Shown: positions 8,944 to 16,522 of the stretch, piece by piece
Layout: every line of letters begins with the position of its first letter
How positions within the stretch are numbered: position 1 is the stretch's first letter
Assembly (NCBI RefSeq): GCF_040096055.1
Contig: NZ_JBBMFK010000017.1
Span: 8,580-72,579 of the forward strand
Origin: Pseudoflavonifractor intestinihominis
GTDB taxonomy: Bacteria; Bacillota; Clostridia; Oscillospirales; Oscillospiraceae
Direction: 5' to 3'
DNA length: 64,000 bases
Position numbers and translations under genes: made by a program
The notes under the pieces: model-generated
Database searches by the model: none
Seen by the model: the letters and a program-made list of their open reading frames with translations, nothing else
What the model was told of the DNA's origin: nothing

Positions 8944-9573
8944 ATGGCCGCTGTCTTACCAACCAAAGGCAACCTGATGGCCACCAAGCGCTCCCGCGCA
9001 CTGGCTCAGACGGGCTATGAGCTGATGGACCGGAAGCGGAACATCCTCATCCGGGAGATGATGTCCCTGATGGAGACCGCCAAGCAGGTCCAGGACCAGA
9101 TCGACACCGTCTTCACCGAGGCCTATGCCTCCCTCCAGACCGCCAACATCAAGCTGGGCATCTGCGACCGGATCGCCGAGGCCGTTGACGTGGACGAGAG
9201 CCTGGAGGTGCAGTACCGCTCGGTCATGGGCGTGGAGCTGCCCCATATCCCCGACCGGTCCGCTCCGGTCCGGCCCGAGTACGGCTTTGCCTCCACCAGC
9301 TCCGAGCTGGACGAGTGCTACCTCAAGTTCCACCAGGTGAAGGAGCTGGTGCGCCAGCTGGCGGAGGTGGAGACCTCCATCTACCGCCTGGCCACCGCCA
9401 TCAAGAAAACCCAGAAGCGTGCCAACGCCCTGAAGAACATCGTCATTCCCGGCTTCAACAACACCATCCGCTTCATCACCGAAGCGCTGGAGGAGAAGGA
9501 GCGGGAGGAGTTCACCCGTCTGAAGGTCATCAAGTCCTTCCAGACCAAGAAGCGTTCCCGCACAAGCGCCTGA
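8944..9573 (+). CDS. ntpD: V-type ATP synthase subunit D
   Basis: This is the central shaft of the rotor (209 residues), made of long N- and C-terminal helices that form an antiparallel coiled coil. The protein has the family pattern: an N-terminal block of about 70 residues, a short middle, and the C-terminal KKTQKRANALKN region followed by charged helix and a basic tail. GAGGAGG precedes the ATG. It is the last gene of the operon and is followed by a clear terminator. An internal ATG at 8977 is a less likely start. Confidence 0.93.
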   Translation: MAAVLPTKGNLMATKRSRALAQTGYELMDRKRNILIREMMSLMETAKQVQDQIDTVFTEAYASLQTANIKLGICDRIAEAVDVDESLEVQYRSVMGVELPHIPDRSAPVRPEYGFASTSSELDECYLKFHQVKELVRQLAEVETSIYRLATAIKKTQKRANALKNIVIPGFNNTIRFITEALEEKEREEFTRLKVIKSFQTKKRSRTSA

Positions 9574-9578
9574 TCAAA

Positions 9579-9616
9579 TACCGCCGCTGGACAGCAGTCC
9601 GGCGGCGGTATTTTTT
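9579..9616 (+). terminator. Terminator of the V-ATPase operon
   Basis: TACCGCCG (9579-9586) pairs with CGGCGGTA (9603-9610), followed by seven Ts. Confidence 0.9.
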
Positions 9617-9644
9617 ATCTATTTTATTTTTAATATATTTCATA

Positions 9645-9673
9645 TTGACTTTTATAAAATTAAAGTTTATATT
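9645..9673 (+). promoter_or_regulatory. Sigma-A-type promoter
   Basis: TTGACT, 17 bp, TATATT, in an AT-rich stretch 36 bp before the DUF2089-type gene. It separates this gene from the ATPase operon. Confidence 0.8.
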
Positions 9674-9708
9674 AATATTATGAAAGTCACAGAGAGGAGG
9701 TTCTGTCC

Positions 9709-10005
9709 ATGTCCATTGACCGAGTCCCGGGCTGGATGGCCGAACTGGAGGAGGAGGACGCGGCCTTTATCCGCAACTTTCTCCTGTGCTCCGGCTCCCT
9801 CAAGGATATCGCCAGGCAGTACGGCGTGTCCTACCCCACTGTCCGCCTCCGGCTGGACCGGCTGATCCAGAAGATCAAGCTCAGCGAGGAGGCCGACCAG
9901 GACCCCTATGTGGCGCTGATCAAACGCCTGGCCGTCAATGAGAAGCTGGACTTCGACACGGCAAAGCTCCTGATTCAGGAGTACCGCAGGCAGAAGAAGG
10001 AGTGA
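9709..10005 (+). CDS. DUF2089-like helix-turn-helix protein
   Basis: This 98-residue soluble protein has a helix-turn-helix at about 28-55 (SLKDIARQYGVSYPTVRLRL) and a charged C-terminal helix. It resembles the C-terminal part of DUF2089 proteins but has no N-terminal zinc ribbon. It is probably a small transcription regulator. It has its own promoter and a GAGGAGG ribosome site. The membrane-protein gene starts 5 bp after its stop, so the two are a unit in which the regulator may control the membrane partner (inference). Targets are unknown. Confidence 0.75.
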   Translation: MSIDRVPGWMAELEEEDAAFIRNFLLCSGSLKDIARQYGVSYPTVRLRLDRLIQKIKLSEEADQDPYVALIKRLAVNEKLDFDTAKLLIQEYRRQKKE

Positions 10006-10010
10006 ATTGT

Positions 10011-10340
10011 ATGTCCACTATTCTGGCTATCGTTCTGTTTCTAGGTGCGCTTCTCGTCTATATCTGTATTTTGGGCCTGGTGCAGTATCTGCTCTGCCGG
10101 CTGACACCCCCCTGGCCCGGCCTGATTATCCCTGTGCTCTCCGGCATCGGTTCCGTGACTCTGTCCCTCCTGTTCCTGTTCAATCTGGCTGCCTTCTCCC
10201 TTCCGGCCGTGCTCATGTCCCTCCTCCTGCTGGTATTGCTCAACCTGCCCACCGCGGTATACATTGTTATCTATCATATCACCCGCCGCCGTCTCCAGGA
10301 GCGGGACGAGGTGGAGCGCATGAATCTCCAGGACCTGTGA
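10011..10340 (+). CDS. Small membrane protein of unknown function
   Basis: This 109-residue protein has about three hydrophobic segments (roughly 3-25, 37-58, 61-86) and a charged C-terminal tail (ITRRRLQERDEVERMN) probably in the cytoplasm. The ATG at 10011 follows AAGGAG (9997-10002), which lies inside the end of the upstream regulator gene. I do not recognise the family. The architecture of a small HTH regulator followed by a membrane protein resembles membrane-stress modules, but nothing in the sequence proves this. Confidence 0.7.
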   Translation: MSTILAIVLFLGALLVYICILGLVQYLLCRLTPPWPGLIIPVLSGIGSVTLSLLFLFNLAAFSLPAVLMSLLLLVLLNLPTAVYIVIYHITRRRLQERDEVERMNLQDL

Positions 10341-10350
10341 CCCACATATA

Positions 10351-10396
10351 ACAGCCGCCCGCTGTCTTTCGGACAGCGGGCGGCTGTTTCTCTTTT
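10351..10396. terminator. Bidirectional terminator between convergent genes
   Basis: ACAGCCGCCCGCTGTC and GGACAGCGGGCGGCTGT form a long stem around a TTTC loop, followed by T-rich sequence on the plus strand. It sits between the small membrane-protein gene and the minus-strand 58-residue gene. Confidence 0.85.
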
Positions 10397-10401
10397 TCAG
10401 T

Positions 10402-10578
10402 TCATTCTTCTTCCTCACGTGACCAGTCCGACACCATATGCAGCTCCCCCGAATCCATGTCCATCGCCATATGGTCGTCCATCCGCATCAGCAGGTCCCC
10501 ATCGGAATCAATCGCCATGCGGTCTGAGATGGTATAGGCAAAATCCCCGTCGTCATAGTCAAAGAAATGCTTTCCCAT
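10402..10578 (-). CDS. 58-residue acidic Met/Asp-rich protein
   Basis: This small gene begins MGKHFFDYDDGDFAYTISD and ends with four glutamates. It encodes 58 residues, very rich in Asp and Met, including repeated MRMDD, MAMDMD and DSDGD blocks. AAAGGAG precedes the ATG. The stop is just before the shared terminator. It follows the nucleotidyltransferase-like gene by 40 bp and probably shares its promoter. I recall similar short proteins in other Clostridia but know of no function. The DxDxD-like spacing could bind metal ions (inference). Confidence 0.72.
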   Translation of the reverse strand: MGKHFFDYDDGDFAYTISDRMAIDSDGDLLMRMDDHMAMDMDSGELHMVSDWSREEEE

Positions 10579-10618
10579 GGAATACCGTTCTCCTTTCGCT
10601 TCTCTTTCGTCTCCGCTG

Positions 10619-11356
10619 TCAGAGCATGATGCGGTATCCGCTCTGAAGCTGCTGCCAGCTACATGCGCTCTGCGGTCTTATCTGCTGTCTTATCTGATTA
10701 TATACATTGTTTACGGCTTCAATATAGCAGACAAAGGAGGGGCGATTCATAAGCATATTCTCACCTGGACAGGTTAAGCGGCCGCAGCCTCTCAGGTACC
10801 CGTTTTTGATTTTCAGATACTCCTCTCGCAGCTGTGCCCATCTTCCATGTTCTTTGATCCAGTCTGCCTTTTCTTCGAGCTCCTCTGAGTTCCGTACAAT
10901 ATTCCAGTAGTATTGGTCGCAAATAGTAATTCCTGTTTTTTCATGAATCAGCCTGTGGCCCGCTTTATTCCGCATCGTAATGCAGACATCAATGGAAAAT
11001 TCCGTTCTGTTTCCTTTTCTGAACTGTATCCTCGGGCTTGTCAGGCAGGAGGTGGAGTCCTGGCAGTCCCCGATTCCATATTCATTCAGGGCCTCATTGA
11101 ACGCATTTCTGACGCGCTCCTTGATGCCCCGGCAATCACGAAAATCCTCACATCTGCGGATCTCCAGGTTGTAGTCCAGGTCCACCGGCTCGTCGGCATT
11201 CTGCAAGATGAGATTCCTCCCGCCGCTGCCCACCAGCTGGAAGCCCGCCCCGATGTCATACTCGTCCTTCAAGCGATGGCACAGGCTCTGCATGATTTCT
11301 CCTGCCAGGTTCCGCATGCTGCTCTCAAACTTCCTGTCGTCCAAATAGTGGTACAT
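10619..11356 (-). CDS. Nucleotidyltransferase-like protein
   Basis: The 245-residue protein carries the signature of the polymerase-beta-type nucleotidyltransferase fold. A Gly-Ser step in QLVGSGGRN is followed about 13 residues later by VDLDYN (the Asp-x-Asp pair), and a possible third carboxylate occurs in FSIDVCI. The substrate is unknown. It lacks recognisable extra domains. The ATG at 11356 follows GAAAGGAG; an in-frame upstream start lacks a ribosome site. It is AT-richer than its neighbours, has a perfect consensus promoter, and is followed by the 58-residue acidic gene. Related folds occur in toxin, cyclase and tRNA-modifying systems. Confidence 0.65.
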   Translation of the reverse strand: MYHYLDDRKFESSMRNLAGEIMQSLCHRLKDEYDIGAGFQLVGSGGRNLILQNADEPVDLDYNLEIRRCEDFRDCRGIKERVRNAFNEALNEYGIGDCQDSTSCLTSPRIQFRKGNRTEFSIDVCITMRNKAGHRLIHEKTGITICDQYYWNIVRNSEELEEKADWIKEHGRWAQLREEYLKIKNGYLRGCGRLTCPGENMLMNRPSFVCYIEAVNNVYNQIRQQIRPQSACSWQQLQSGYRIML

Positions 11357-11414
11357 ATACCTTCTCCTTTCTTTTCCCCAACCGACCATTCAGACTTGGA
11401 ATCTAAATCATTGT

Positions 11415-11443
11415 ATTATATCTGTACTGGATATGATTGTCAA
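11415..11443 (-). promoter_or_regulatory. Perfect consensus promoter
   Basis: On the minus strand: TTGACA, exactly 17 bp, TATAAT, about 60 bp before the nucleotidyltransferase-like gene. No other promoter in the window matches both hexamers exactly at this spacing. Confidence 0.9.
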
Positions 11444-11473
11444 TTCTTTTTTTCAATTTCTTTGCCCACATAG

Positions 11474-11517
11474 AAAAATTCTCCTGCCGCCATGAGGGAC
11501 AGCAGGAGAATTTTTTT
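11474..11517. terminator. Bidirectional terminator
   Basis: AAAAATTCTCCTGC (11474-11487) pairs with GCAGGAGAATTTTT (11502-11515), giving U-runs on both strands. On the minus strand it ends the metF-metH-udg operon. Confidence 0.85.
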
Positions 11518-11522
11518 GTCGC

Positions 11523-12089
11523 TCAATAGGTCCTGGTGCAGATTTCCCTGATCTTAGCCTGGAGGGACTTCAGGTCCTCAAAGGCGGCGGGACGCCAGCC
11601 AGGGTTGCGCAGCAGGGCCGCCGGGTGGTACATGGCGGTCATGTGCACCCCCGCCTTTTCCACCCACTGGCCGTGCTCCTTGGTGATCTTGAAGTCCTCC
11701 TTGATCAGCTTCATGGCGGCGATCCGGCCCAGGCACACGATGATCTTGGGCCGGATGATGGCCACCTGGTTGCGCAGATAGCCGATGCAGGCCTCCTGCT
11801 CCACGTTGAGGGGGTCCCGGTTCTGGGGCGGACGGCACTTGACCATGTTGGTGATGTAGATCTTGCTCCGGTCCAGATCGATGATCTCCAGCATGTCGTC
11901 CAGCAGCTTGCCGGCCCGGCCCACAAAGGGCTCTCCCTTCAGGTCCTCCTGTTCGCCGGGTCCCTCGCCGATGAACATGACCTCGGCGTTGGGATTGCCC
12001 GCGCCGAACACCACGTTGTGGCGGGTCTCAGCCAGGGCGCACTTCCGGCAGGCCATACACTCGGCCTGGAGCCCTTCCCAGTTCTTCAT
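11523..12089 (-). CDS. udg: Family 4 uracil-DNA glycosylase
   Basis: The 188-residue protein removes uracil from DNA after cytosine deamination. Motif 1 GEGPGEQED (41-49), the NMVKCRPPQNR block (81-91) and motif HPAALLRNP near 165 are intact. Cys14, Cys17, Cys85 and Cys101 have the spacing of the 4Fe-4S cluster of family 4. Its ATG overlaps the metH stop codon by 4 bp, so it is translationally coupled to a methionine gene, an unusual partnership with no obvious functional link. Confidence 0.94.
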   Translation of the reverse strand: MKNWEGLQAECMACRKCALAETRHNVVFGAGNPNAEVMFIGEGPGEQEDLKGEPFVGRAGKLLDDMLEIIDLDRSKIYITNMVKCRPPQNRDPLNVEQEACIGYLRNQVAIIRPKIIVCLGRIAAMKLIKEDFKITKEHGQWVEKAGVHMTAMYHPAALLRNPGWRPAAFEDLKSLQAKIREICTRTY

Positions 12090-14497
12090 GCCTTCTCCTC
12101 CCTGTTCTCCGTTGCGTAGACTTCCTTGGCGTAGCGGACGGTGGCCATGGCGTCCCTGGCGTAGCGGTCGGCGCCAATGCTGGCGGCGTACTCCTCGGTG
12201 AGCACCGCGCCGCCCACCACCACCTTGACGCCGCTGCCGCTCTCCCGCAGGGCCCTGATGGTCTCCTCCATGCTGACCACCGTGGTGGTCATGAGGGCGC
12301 TCAGGCCCACCAGACGGACACCGGGGGCGGCGGCCGCCTCCACGATCGTCTCCGGGGCCACGTCCTTGCCCAGGTCCACCACTTCAAAGCCGTAATTCTC
12401 CAGCAGGACCTTGACGATGTTCTTGCCGATGTCGTGGATATCTCCCTTGACGGTGGCCAGCACCACCTTGCCCTGCTTCTCCTGGGGCTGGCTGGCCATG
12501 GCGGCCTTGACCACCTCGAAGGCCGCCTTGGCCGCCTCGGCGCTCATGAGCAGCTGGGGCAGGAAGAGGATCTTTTTCTCAAAGTCCTGGCCCACCTTGT
12601 CCAGGGCGGGGATCAGGGCGGTGTTGACCAGCTCCAGGGGCTCCACGCCCTTTTCCAGGTTCCTGCGGGCGGCCCGGGCCGCCTCCTCCTGCATGCCCCG
12701 CATCACACACTCCTCCAGGGACAGGCTGGCCGCGGCGGCAGGGGTGGCAGCGGCGGCCGCGGTCTGGCCGCTGTACGCCTCGATATAGCCGCCGCACTGG
12801 CTGTCCAGCCCGGCCAGGGCGCAGTAGGACCGCCAGGCCCCCATCATACCCTCAGCCAGAGGGTTGATGATGGCGCAGGACAGCCCGGCCTCCAGGGCCA
12901 TGGCAAAGAAATTGGCGTTGATGATGTCCCGCCGGGGCAGGCCGAAGGACACGTTGGACACGCCCAAAATGGTGTGTCCCCCCAGCTCGTCCCGCACCCG
13001 CCGGAGAGTCTCCAGGGTGACCACCGCCGCCTTGGGCTCGGAGGAGACCGTGAGGGTCAGGCCGTCGATCACGATGTCCTCCGGCGGGATGCCGTACTCC
13101 GCTGCGGTGTCGTAGATCTTCCGGGCCACTGCCAGGCGGCCCTCGGCAGTCTCGGGGATGCCGCCCTCGTCCAGGGCCAGGCCCACCACCACGCCGCCGT
13201 ACTTGCGCACCAGGGGGAACACCGCCGCCATGCTCTCCGCCTTGCCGCTGACCGAGTTGATCATGGGCTTGCCGTTGTAGCGGCGCATGGCACGGGCCAT
13301 GGCCTGGGTGTCGGAGGTGTCGATCTGCAGGGGCAGGGGGATGACGCTCTGGAGGGCGCACACCGCCTCCTCCAGCATGGCGGGCTCGTCGATCTCGGGC
13401 AGGCCCACGTTCACGTCCAGGATGTGGGCCCCGGCCTCCTCCTGGGCGAACCCTTCATTCAGGATATACTCCAGGTCATGGTTCCGCAGGGCCTCCTTGA
13501 AGTGCTTCTTGCCGGTGGGATTGATGCGCTCGCCGATGATGACGGGCATGGGGCCGATCTCCACCGCCCGGGAGAAGGAGGACACCACAGTCCGCCGCTT
13601 CCGCTCCGGCGGGGTGACGGGGATATCCCGGCAGGCGGCGGTGAGGGCGCGGATGTGGTCGGGGGTAGTGCCGCAGCAGCCGCCCAGGCCCCACACGCCC
13701 AGCTTTGCAATGCGCTCCATAACGGCGGCAAACCTCTCCGGGTCCACGTCGAACACGGTCCTGTCCCCCTCCCGCCGGGGCAGGCCGGCGTTGGGGTTGA
13801 CCACCACGGGCACGGACGCCAGCTTCACCAGCTCCTCGGCCAGGGGGAGCATCTGCTCCGGACCCATGCCGCAGTTGACGCCCAGGGCGTCCACCCGCAG
13901 GCCCTCCAGCAGGGCCACGGTGGAGGCGATAGTGCCGCCGGTGAGCATCTTGCCGTTCTCGTCGTACACCGTGGTCACCACCACGGGCAGGTCGCTGTTC
14001 TCCTTGGCCGCCAGCACGGCCGCCTTGGCCTCGTAGCCGTCGCTCATGGTCTCGATGAGCACCAGGTCGGCCCCGGCCTGGGCGCCCACCCGGACCACTC
14101 TGGCAAAGAGGGACACCGCGTCCTCAAAGTCCAGGTCCCCCATGGGGCGCAGCAGCCGCCCGGTGGGACCCATGTCCAGGGCGATGTAGGCGTCGGCCTC
14201 ACGGCCCGCCTCCGCCCTGGCACGCTTGGCGTTGTCCACGGCCGCCCGGATGATCTCCTCCAGGTCCCATTCTCCGCCGTCGGGGAACTTCAGGGCGTTG
14301 GCCCCGAAGGTGTTGGTGCAGATGACGTGGCTTCCCGCGTCCAGATAGGCCCTGTGCACGGCCTGAATCCGTTCGGGATAGCGCAGGTTCCAGGTCTCGG
14401 GCAGCTCGCCGCCCTTCAGGCCCTGGGCCTGCAGCAGAGTGCCGGTGCCACCGTCAAAAAAGAGGCGCTCCCGCCCCAGTTTCTCCAAAAAACTCAT
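12086..14497 (-). CDS. metH: B12-dependent methionine synthase without activation domain
   Basis: This 803-residue enzyme transfers the methyl group of methyltetrahydrofolate to homocysteine through methylcobalamin. The order is a homocysteine-binding zinc domain (about 1-290, with Cys in GVNCGMGPE and the GGCCGTTPDH pair), a pterin-binding domain (about 310-560, GERINPTGKKHF), a helical cap (about 580-660) and a B12 Rossmann domain (about 670-795, with the cobalt-ligand motif DIHDIGKN). It stops there, while full-length MetH is about 1,200 residues. The missing activation domain is encoded by the gene upstream. AGGAGGATGT precedes the ATG. Confidence 0.95.
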   Translation of the reverse strand: MSFLEKLGRERLFFDGGTGTLLQAQGLKGGELPETWNLRYPERIQAVHRAYLDAGSHVICTNTFGANALKFPDGGEWDLEEIIRAAVDNAKRARAEAGREADAYIALDMGPTGRLLRPMGDLDFEDAVSLFARVVRVGAQAGADLVLIETMSDGYEAKAAVLAAKENSDLPVVVTTVYDENGKMLTGGTIASTVALLEGLRVDALGVNCGMGPEQMLPLAEELVKLASVPVVVNPNAGLPRREGDRTVFDVDPERFAAVMERIAKLGVWGLGGCCGTTPDHIRALTAACRDIPVTPPERKRRTVVSSFSRAVEIGPMPVIIGERINPTGKKHFKEALRNHDLEYILNEGFAQEEAGAHILDVNVGLPEIDEPAMLEEAVCALQSVIPLPLQIDTSDTQAMARAMRRYNGKPMINSVSGKAESMAAVFPLVRKYGGVVVGLALDEGGIPETAEGRLAVARKIYDTAAEYGIPPEDIVIDGLTLTVSSEPKAAVVTLETLRRVRDELGGHTILGVSNVSFGLPRRDIINANFFAMALEAGLSCAIINPLAEGMMGAWRSYCALAGLDSQCGGYIEAYSGQTAAAAATPAAAASLSLEECVMRGMQEEAARAARRNLEKGVEPLELVNTALIPALDKVGQDFEKKILFLPQLLMSAEAAKAAFEVVKAAMASQPQEKQGKVVLATVKGDIHDIGKNIVKVLLENYGFEVVDLGKDVAPETIVEAAAAPGVRLVGLSALMTTTVVSMEETIRALRESGSGVKVVVGGAVLTEEYAASIGADRYARDAMATVRYAKEVYATENREEKA

Positions 14498-14508
14498 ACA
14501 TCCTCCTG

Positions 14509-15159
14509 TTATCTGCGAAAGGCGCAGTCGGTCTTGTCACAGGCCTCGCAGCCCTGCCGGTGGCAGGGCGCCGCCTGACGGGACATGCCGATCACCGCGG
14601 TGACCGACTTCATGGGGGCCAGCAGCATCTGCTCTGTCACGGTCAGGCCGATCCTGGCCGGGGTCTGGAGCAAAGTTGTGATGTCGCGCTGGTGGGCGAT
14701 GGAGAAGTCCCCGTAGCCGGGGCTGAACCGGGGCCGGAGATACCAGCCCTCCTCCTCCGCCTTACGGCGCAGCTCCTCGCAGGCGCTGTCGCAGCATACC
14801 TCGATGAGGGAGGCCGCCGCGGCCTGGAGGATCACCGCCTCGCTCATCCGCACGGCGGTAGCCCTGGCGATGAGCCGGTCGGCCTCCACCCCCAGGGTGG
14901 CGGCGAAGAAGATCACCTGCTCACAGCCCTTCAGGTTGCGGGACAGGCTTTTGCTCTCCACCCGGACCTCCCCCAGCTCCAGCGCCCCGTCGGGCAGGTG
15001 GGCGAGGGGGAACGCCCGGCTCACCCACCGGGGGGTGACCGCCTGTTCCAGCCGCTTGGCGCAGGCGCGGATGGTCTGCTCCATGGCGCTGTCCGGCGGT
15101 GTGTCCCTCCGGTAGCCTAAGTACCGGCAGATCTCGCTGTAGTCCGCCTCCAGGGTCAC
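14509..15159 (-). CDS. Separate methionine synthase activation-domain protein
   Basis: This 216-residue protein matches the SAM-binding activation domain normally fused to the end of MetH, including the LRPRFSPGYGDFSI stretch. It should help re-methylate oxidised cobalamin on the split MetH encoded next. Its GTG start overlaps the metF stop by 4 bp (GTGA), and metH starts 11 bp after its end. The C-terminal tail has clustered cysteines in CHRQGCEACDKTDC, which could bind metal or take part in redox; this is not part of the classical E. coli domain. Confidence 0.85.
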   Translation of the reverse strand: MTLEADYSEICRYLGYRRDTPPDSAMEQTIRACAKRLEQAVTPRWVSRAFPLAHLPDGALELGEVRVESKSLSRNLKGCEQVIFFAATLGVEADRLIARATAVRMSEAVILQAAAASLIEVCCDSACEELRRKAEEEGWYLRPRFSPGYGDFSIAHQRDITTLLQTPARIGLTVTEQMLLAPMKSVTAVIGMSRQAAPCHRQGCEACDKTDCAFRR

Positions 15160-16016
15160 TTCAGGACCTCCGACAGGCTGGCCTGAATGCCGGCGGCGAT
15201 CTCCGGCTTGTTCATGGAGTAGATGTGGATGTGATTGACGCCGTTGGCGATCAGGTCGATGATCTGTCCGGCGGCGTAGGCCACGCCGGCCTGGCGCATG
15301 GCCGCCGGATTGTCCCCGAACTTGTCCACAATGGCCTTGAACTTTTCTGGCAGATAGGTGCCGGACAGCTTGCAGATGCGGGTCATCTGCTTGCCGTTGG
15401 TCACGGGCATGATGCCCGCCACCACGGGCACGGTGATGCCCTTCTCCCGGATGCGGTAGAGGAAGTTGTAGAGGATGTTGTTGTCAAAGAACATCTGGGT
15501 GGTGAGGAACTCACAGCCCGCCTCCACCTTGGCCTTCAGATGGTCGATATCGCTGGCCTTGGTGGGGGATTCGGGGTGCCCCTCGGGGTAGCAGGCGCCG
15601 CCCACGCAGAAGTCTCCGCTGGCCTTGATCTCCCGCACCAGCTCGGCGGCGTAGTGGTAGTCGTGGGCCGGGGCGCCGCCGGCGGGGATGTCCCCCCGCA
15701 GGGCCAGCACGTTGCTGATGCCGCTCTCCTTCAGCTTGCCCAGCACTTCATGGACATGCTCCCGGGTGGAGGAGGCGCAGGTCAGGTGGGCCAGAGGCTC
15801 CACGCCGTACCTGTCCCGGATGCCCGCGGCGATGCCCACGGTGTAGTCGCTGGTGCCGCCGCCGGCGCCGTAGGTGACGCTCATAAAGTCGGGCCTGAGG
15901 GCCGCGATCTCCTGGGTGGCCTTTGCCACCGACTCGTAGGAGTCGCTAGTCTTGGGGGGGAAGACCTCGAAGGACAGGGTGACCTTGTCCTGGTTGAGAA
16001 TGTCAATGATTTTCAT
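15156..16016 (-). CDS. metF: Methylenetetrahydrofolate reductase
   Basis: This 286-residue TIM-barrel flavoenzyme reduces methylene-THF to methyl-THF, the substrate of the MetH encoded downstream. It begins MKIIDILNQDKVTLSFEVFP and keeps the FEVFPPK, YGAGGG and MPVTNGKQM motifs. AAAGGAG precedes the ATG. It is the first gene of a four-gene operon. The leader is only about 70 nt, too short for a SAM or B12 riboswitch, and no such motif is seen. Confidence 0.95.
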   Translation of the reverse strand: MKIIDILNQDKVTLSFEVFPPKTSDSYESVAKATQEIAALRPDFMSVTYGAGGGTSDYTVGIAAGIRDRYGVEPLAHLTCASSTREHVHEVLGKLKESGISNVLALRGDIPAGGAPAHDYHYAAELVREIKASGDFCVGGACYPEGHPESPTKASDIDHLKAKVEAGCEFLTTQMFFDNNILYNFLYRIREKGITVPVVAGIMPVTNGKQMTRICKLSGTYLPEKFKAIVDKFGDNPAAMRQAGVAYAAGQIIDLIANGVNHIHIYSMNKPEIAAGIQASLSEVLK

Positions 16017-16092
16017 GTCTGGGTTCTCTCCTTTGGATGTGCCTCAGCGCCAGGGGCCGGCGGTCCCGGCGGCGGCCGATTCAATGCTGTCC

Positions 16093-16121
16093 ATTATAGC
16101 ACACTTCATCGGTAAAGTTCA
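16093..16121 (-). promoter_or_regulatory. Probable metF promoter
   Basis: Perfect -10 TATAAT (minus strand, 16098-16093) with a weak -35 (TGAACT) at 17 bp. Confidence 0.6.
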
Positions 16122-16161
16122 CCTTTTTTCTTTCATGGGAAATTTTTGAAAAAAATAACCG

Positions 16162-16191
16162 TTGACAAATGTCCGTCCATGGGCGTATAAT
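16162..16191 (+). promoter_or_regulatory. Promoter of the T-box transamidation operon
   Basis: TTGACA (16162-16167), 18 bp, TATAAT (16186-16191), immediately before the T-box leader. Confidence 0.9.
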
Positions 16192-16199
16192 GCCTCCAA

Positions 16200-16470
16200 C
16201 ATCACAAAGGCGACGAGAAAGACCGCCCCTCGGGCATCCGACAGAGAACGCGGGCCACCGACTGAGAGCCCGCCCCGGAGAGAAGAGAAGGCGCAACACT
16301 TTTGAGCCGGCGTGCCGAGCCTCCGCTGGAGGGGTAGGTCCGCCCGTTCCCCTCCGCGTTAAGGAGTATAAGAGGTCGCGTCAATGGGGACGCCGCAACT
16401 TTGGGTGGTACCGCGGAATAGGTCTATTTCGCCCCGAAACTGCTTTGGCAGTCTCGGGGCTTTTTTCGTT
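16200..16470 (+). ncRNA. T-box riboswitch, probably sensing uncharged tRNA-Asn
   Basis: The leader has stem-I features (ACGAG near the start and the AGAGA/GAGAG pair typical of the stem-I head), the conserved T-box GGGTGGTACCGCGG at 16403-16416, and a terminator right after it. A likely specifier codon is AAC at 16295-16297, followed by an A and then the TTTTGAGCC region that usually follows the specifier loop. AAC means tRNA-Asn, which fits an operon that makes Asn-tRNA. T-box identity is certain; specifier placement is inference. Confidence 0.9.
16431..16467 (+). terminator. T-box terminator
   Basis: GCCCCGA and TCGGGGC flank a loop and are followed by TTTTTT. Uncharged tRNA would favour the antiterminator formed with the T-box sequence. 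Confidence 0.88.
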
Positions 16471-16522
16471 TTCCACGGTGGAAATTTTTAACTTTTATTT
16501 TTTCAGAAGGATGTGAACGGTC

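Noticed and set aside
16017..16160. Possible SAM or B12 riboswitch before metF
   Set aside because: With the -10 at 16093-16098 the leader is only about 70 nt and shows none of the conserved cores.
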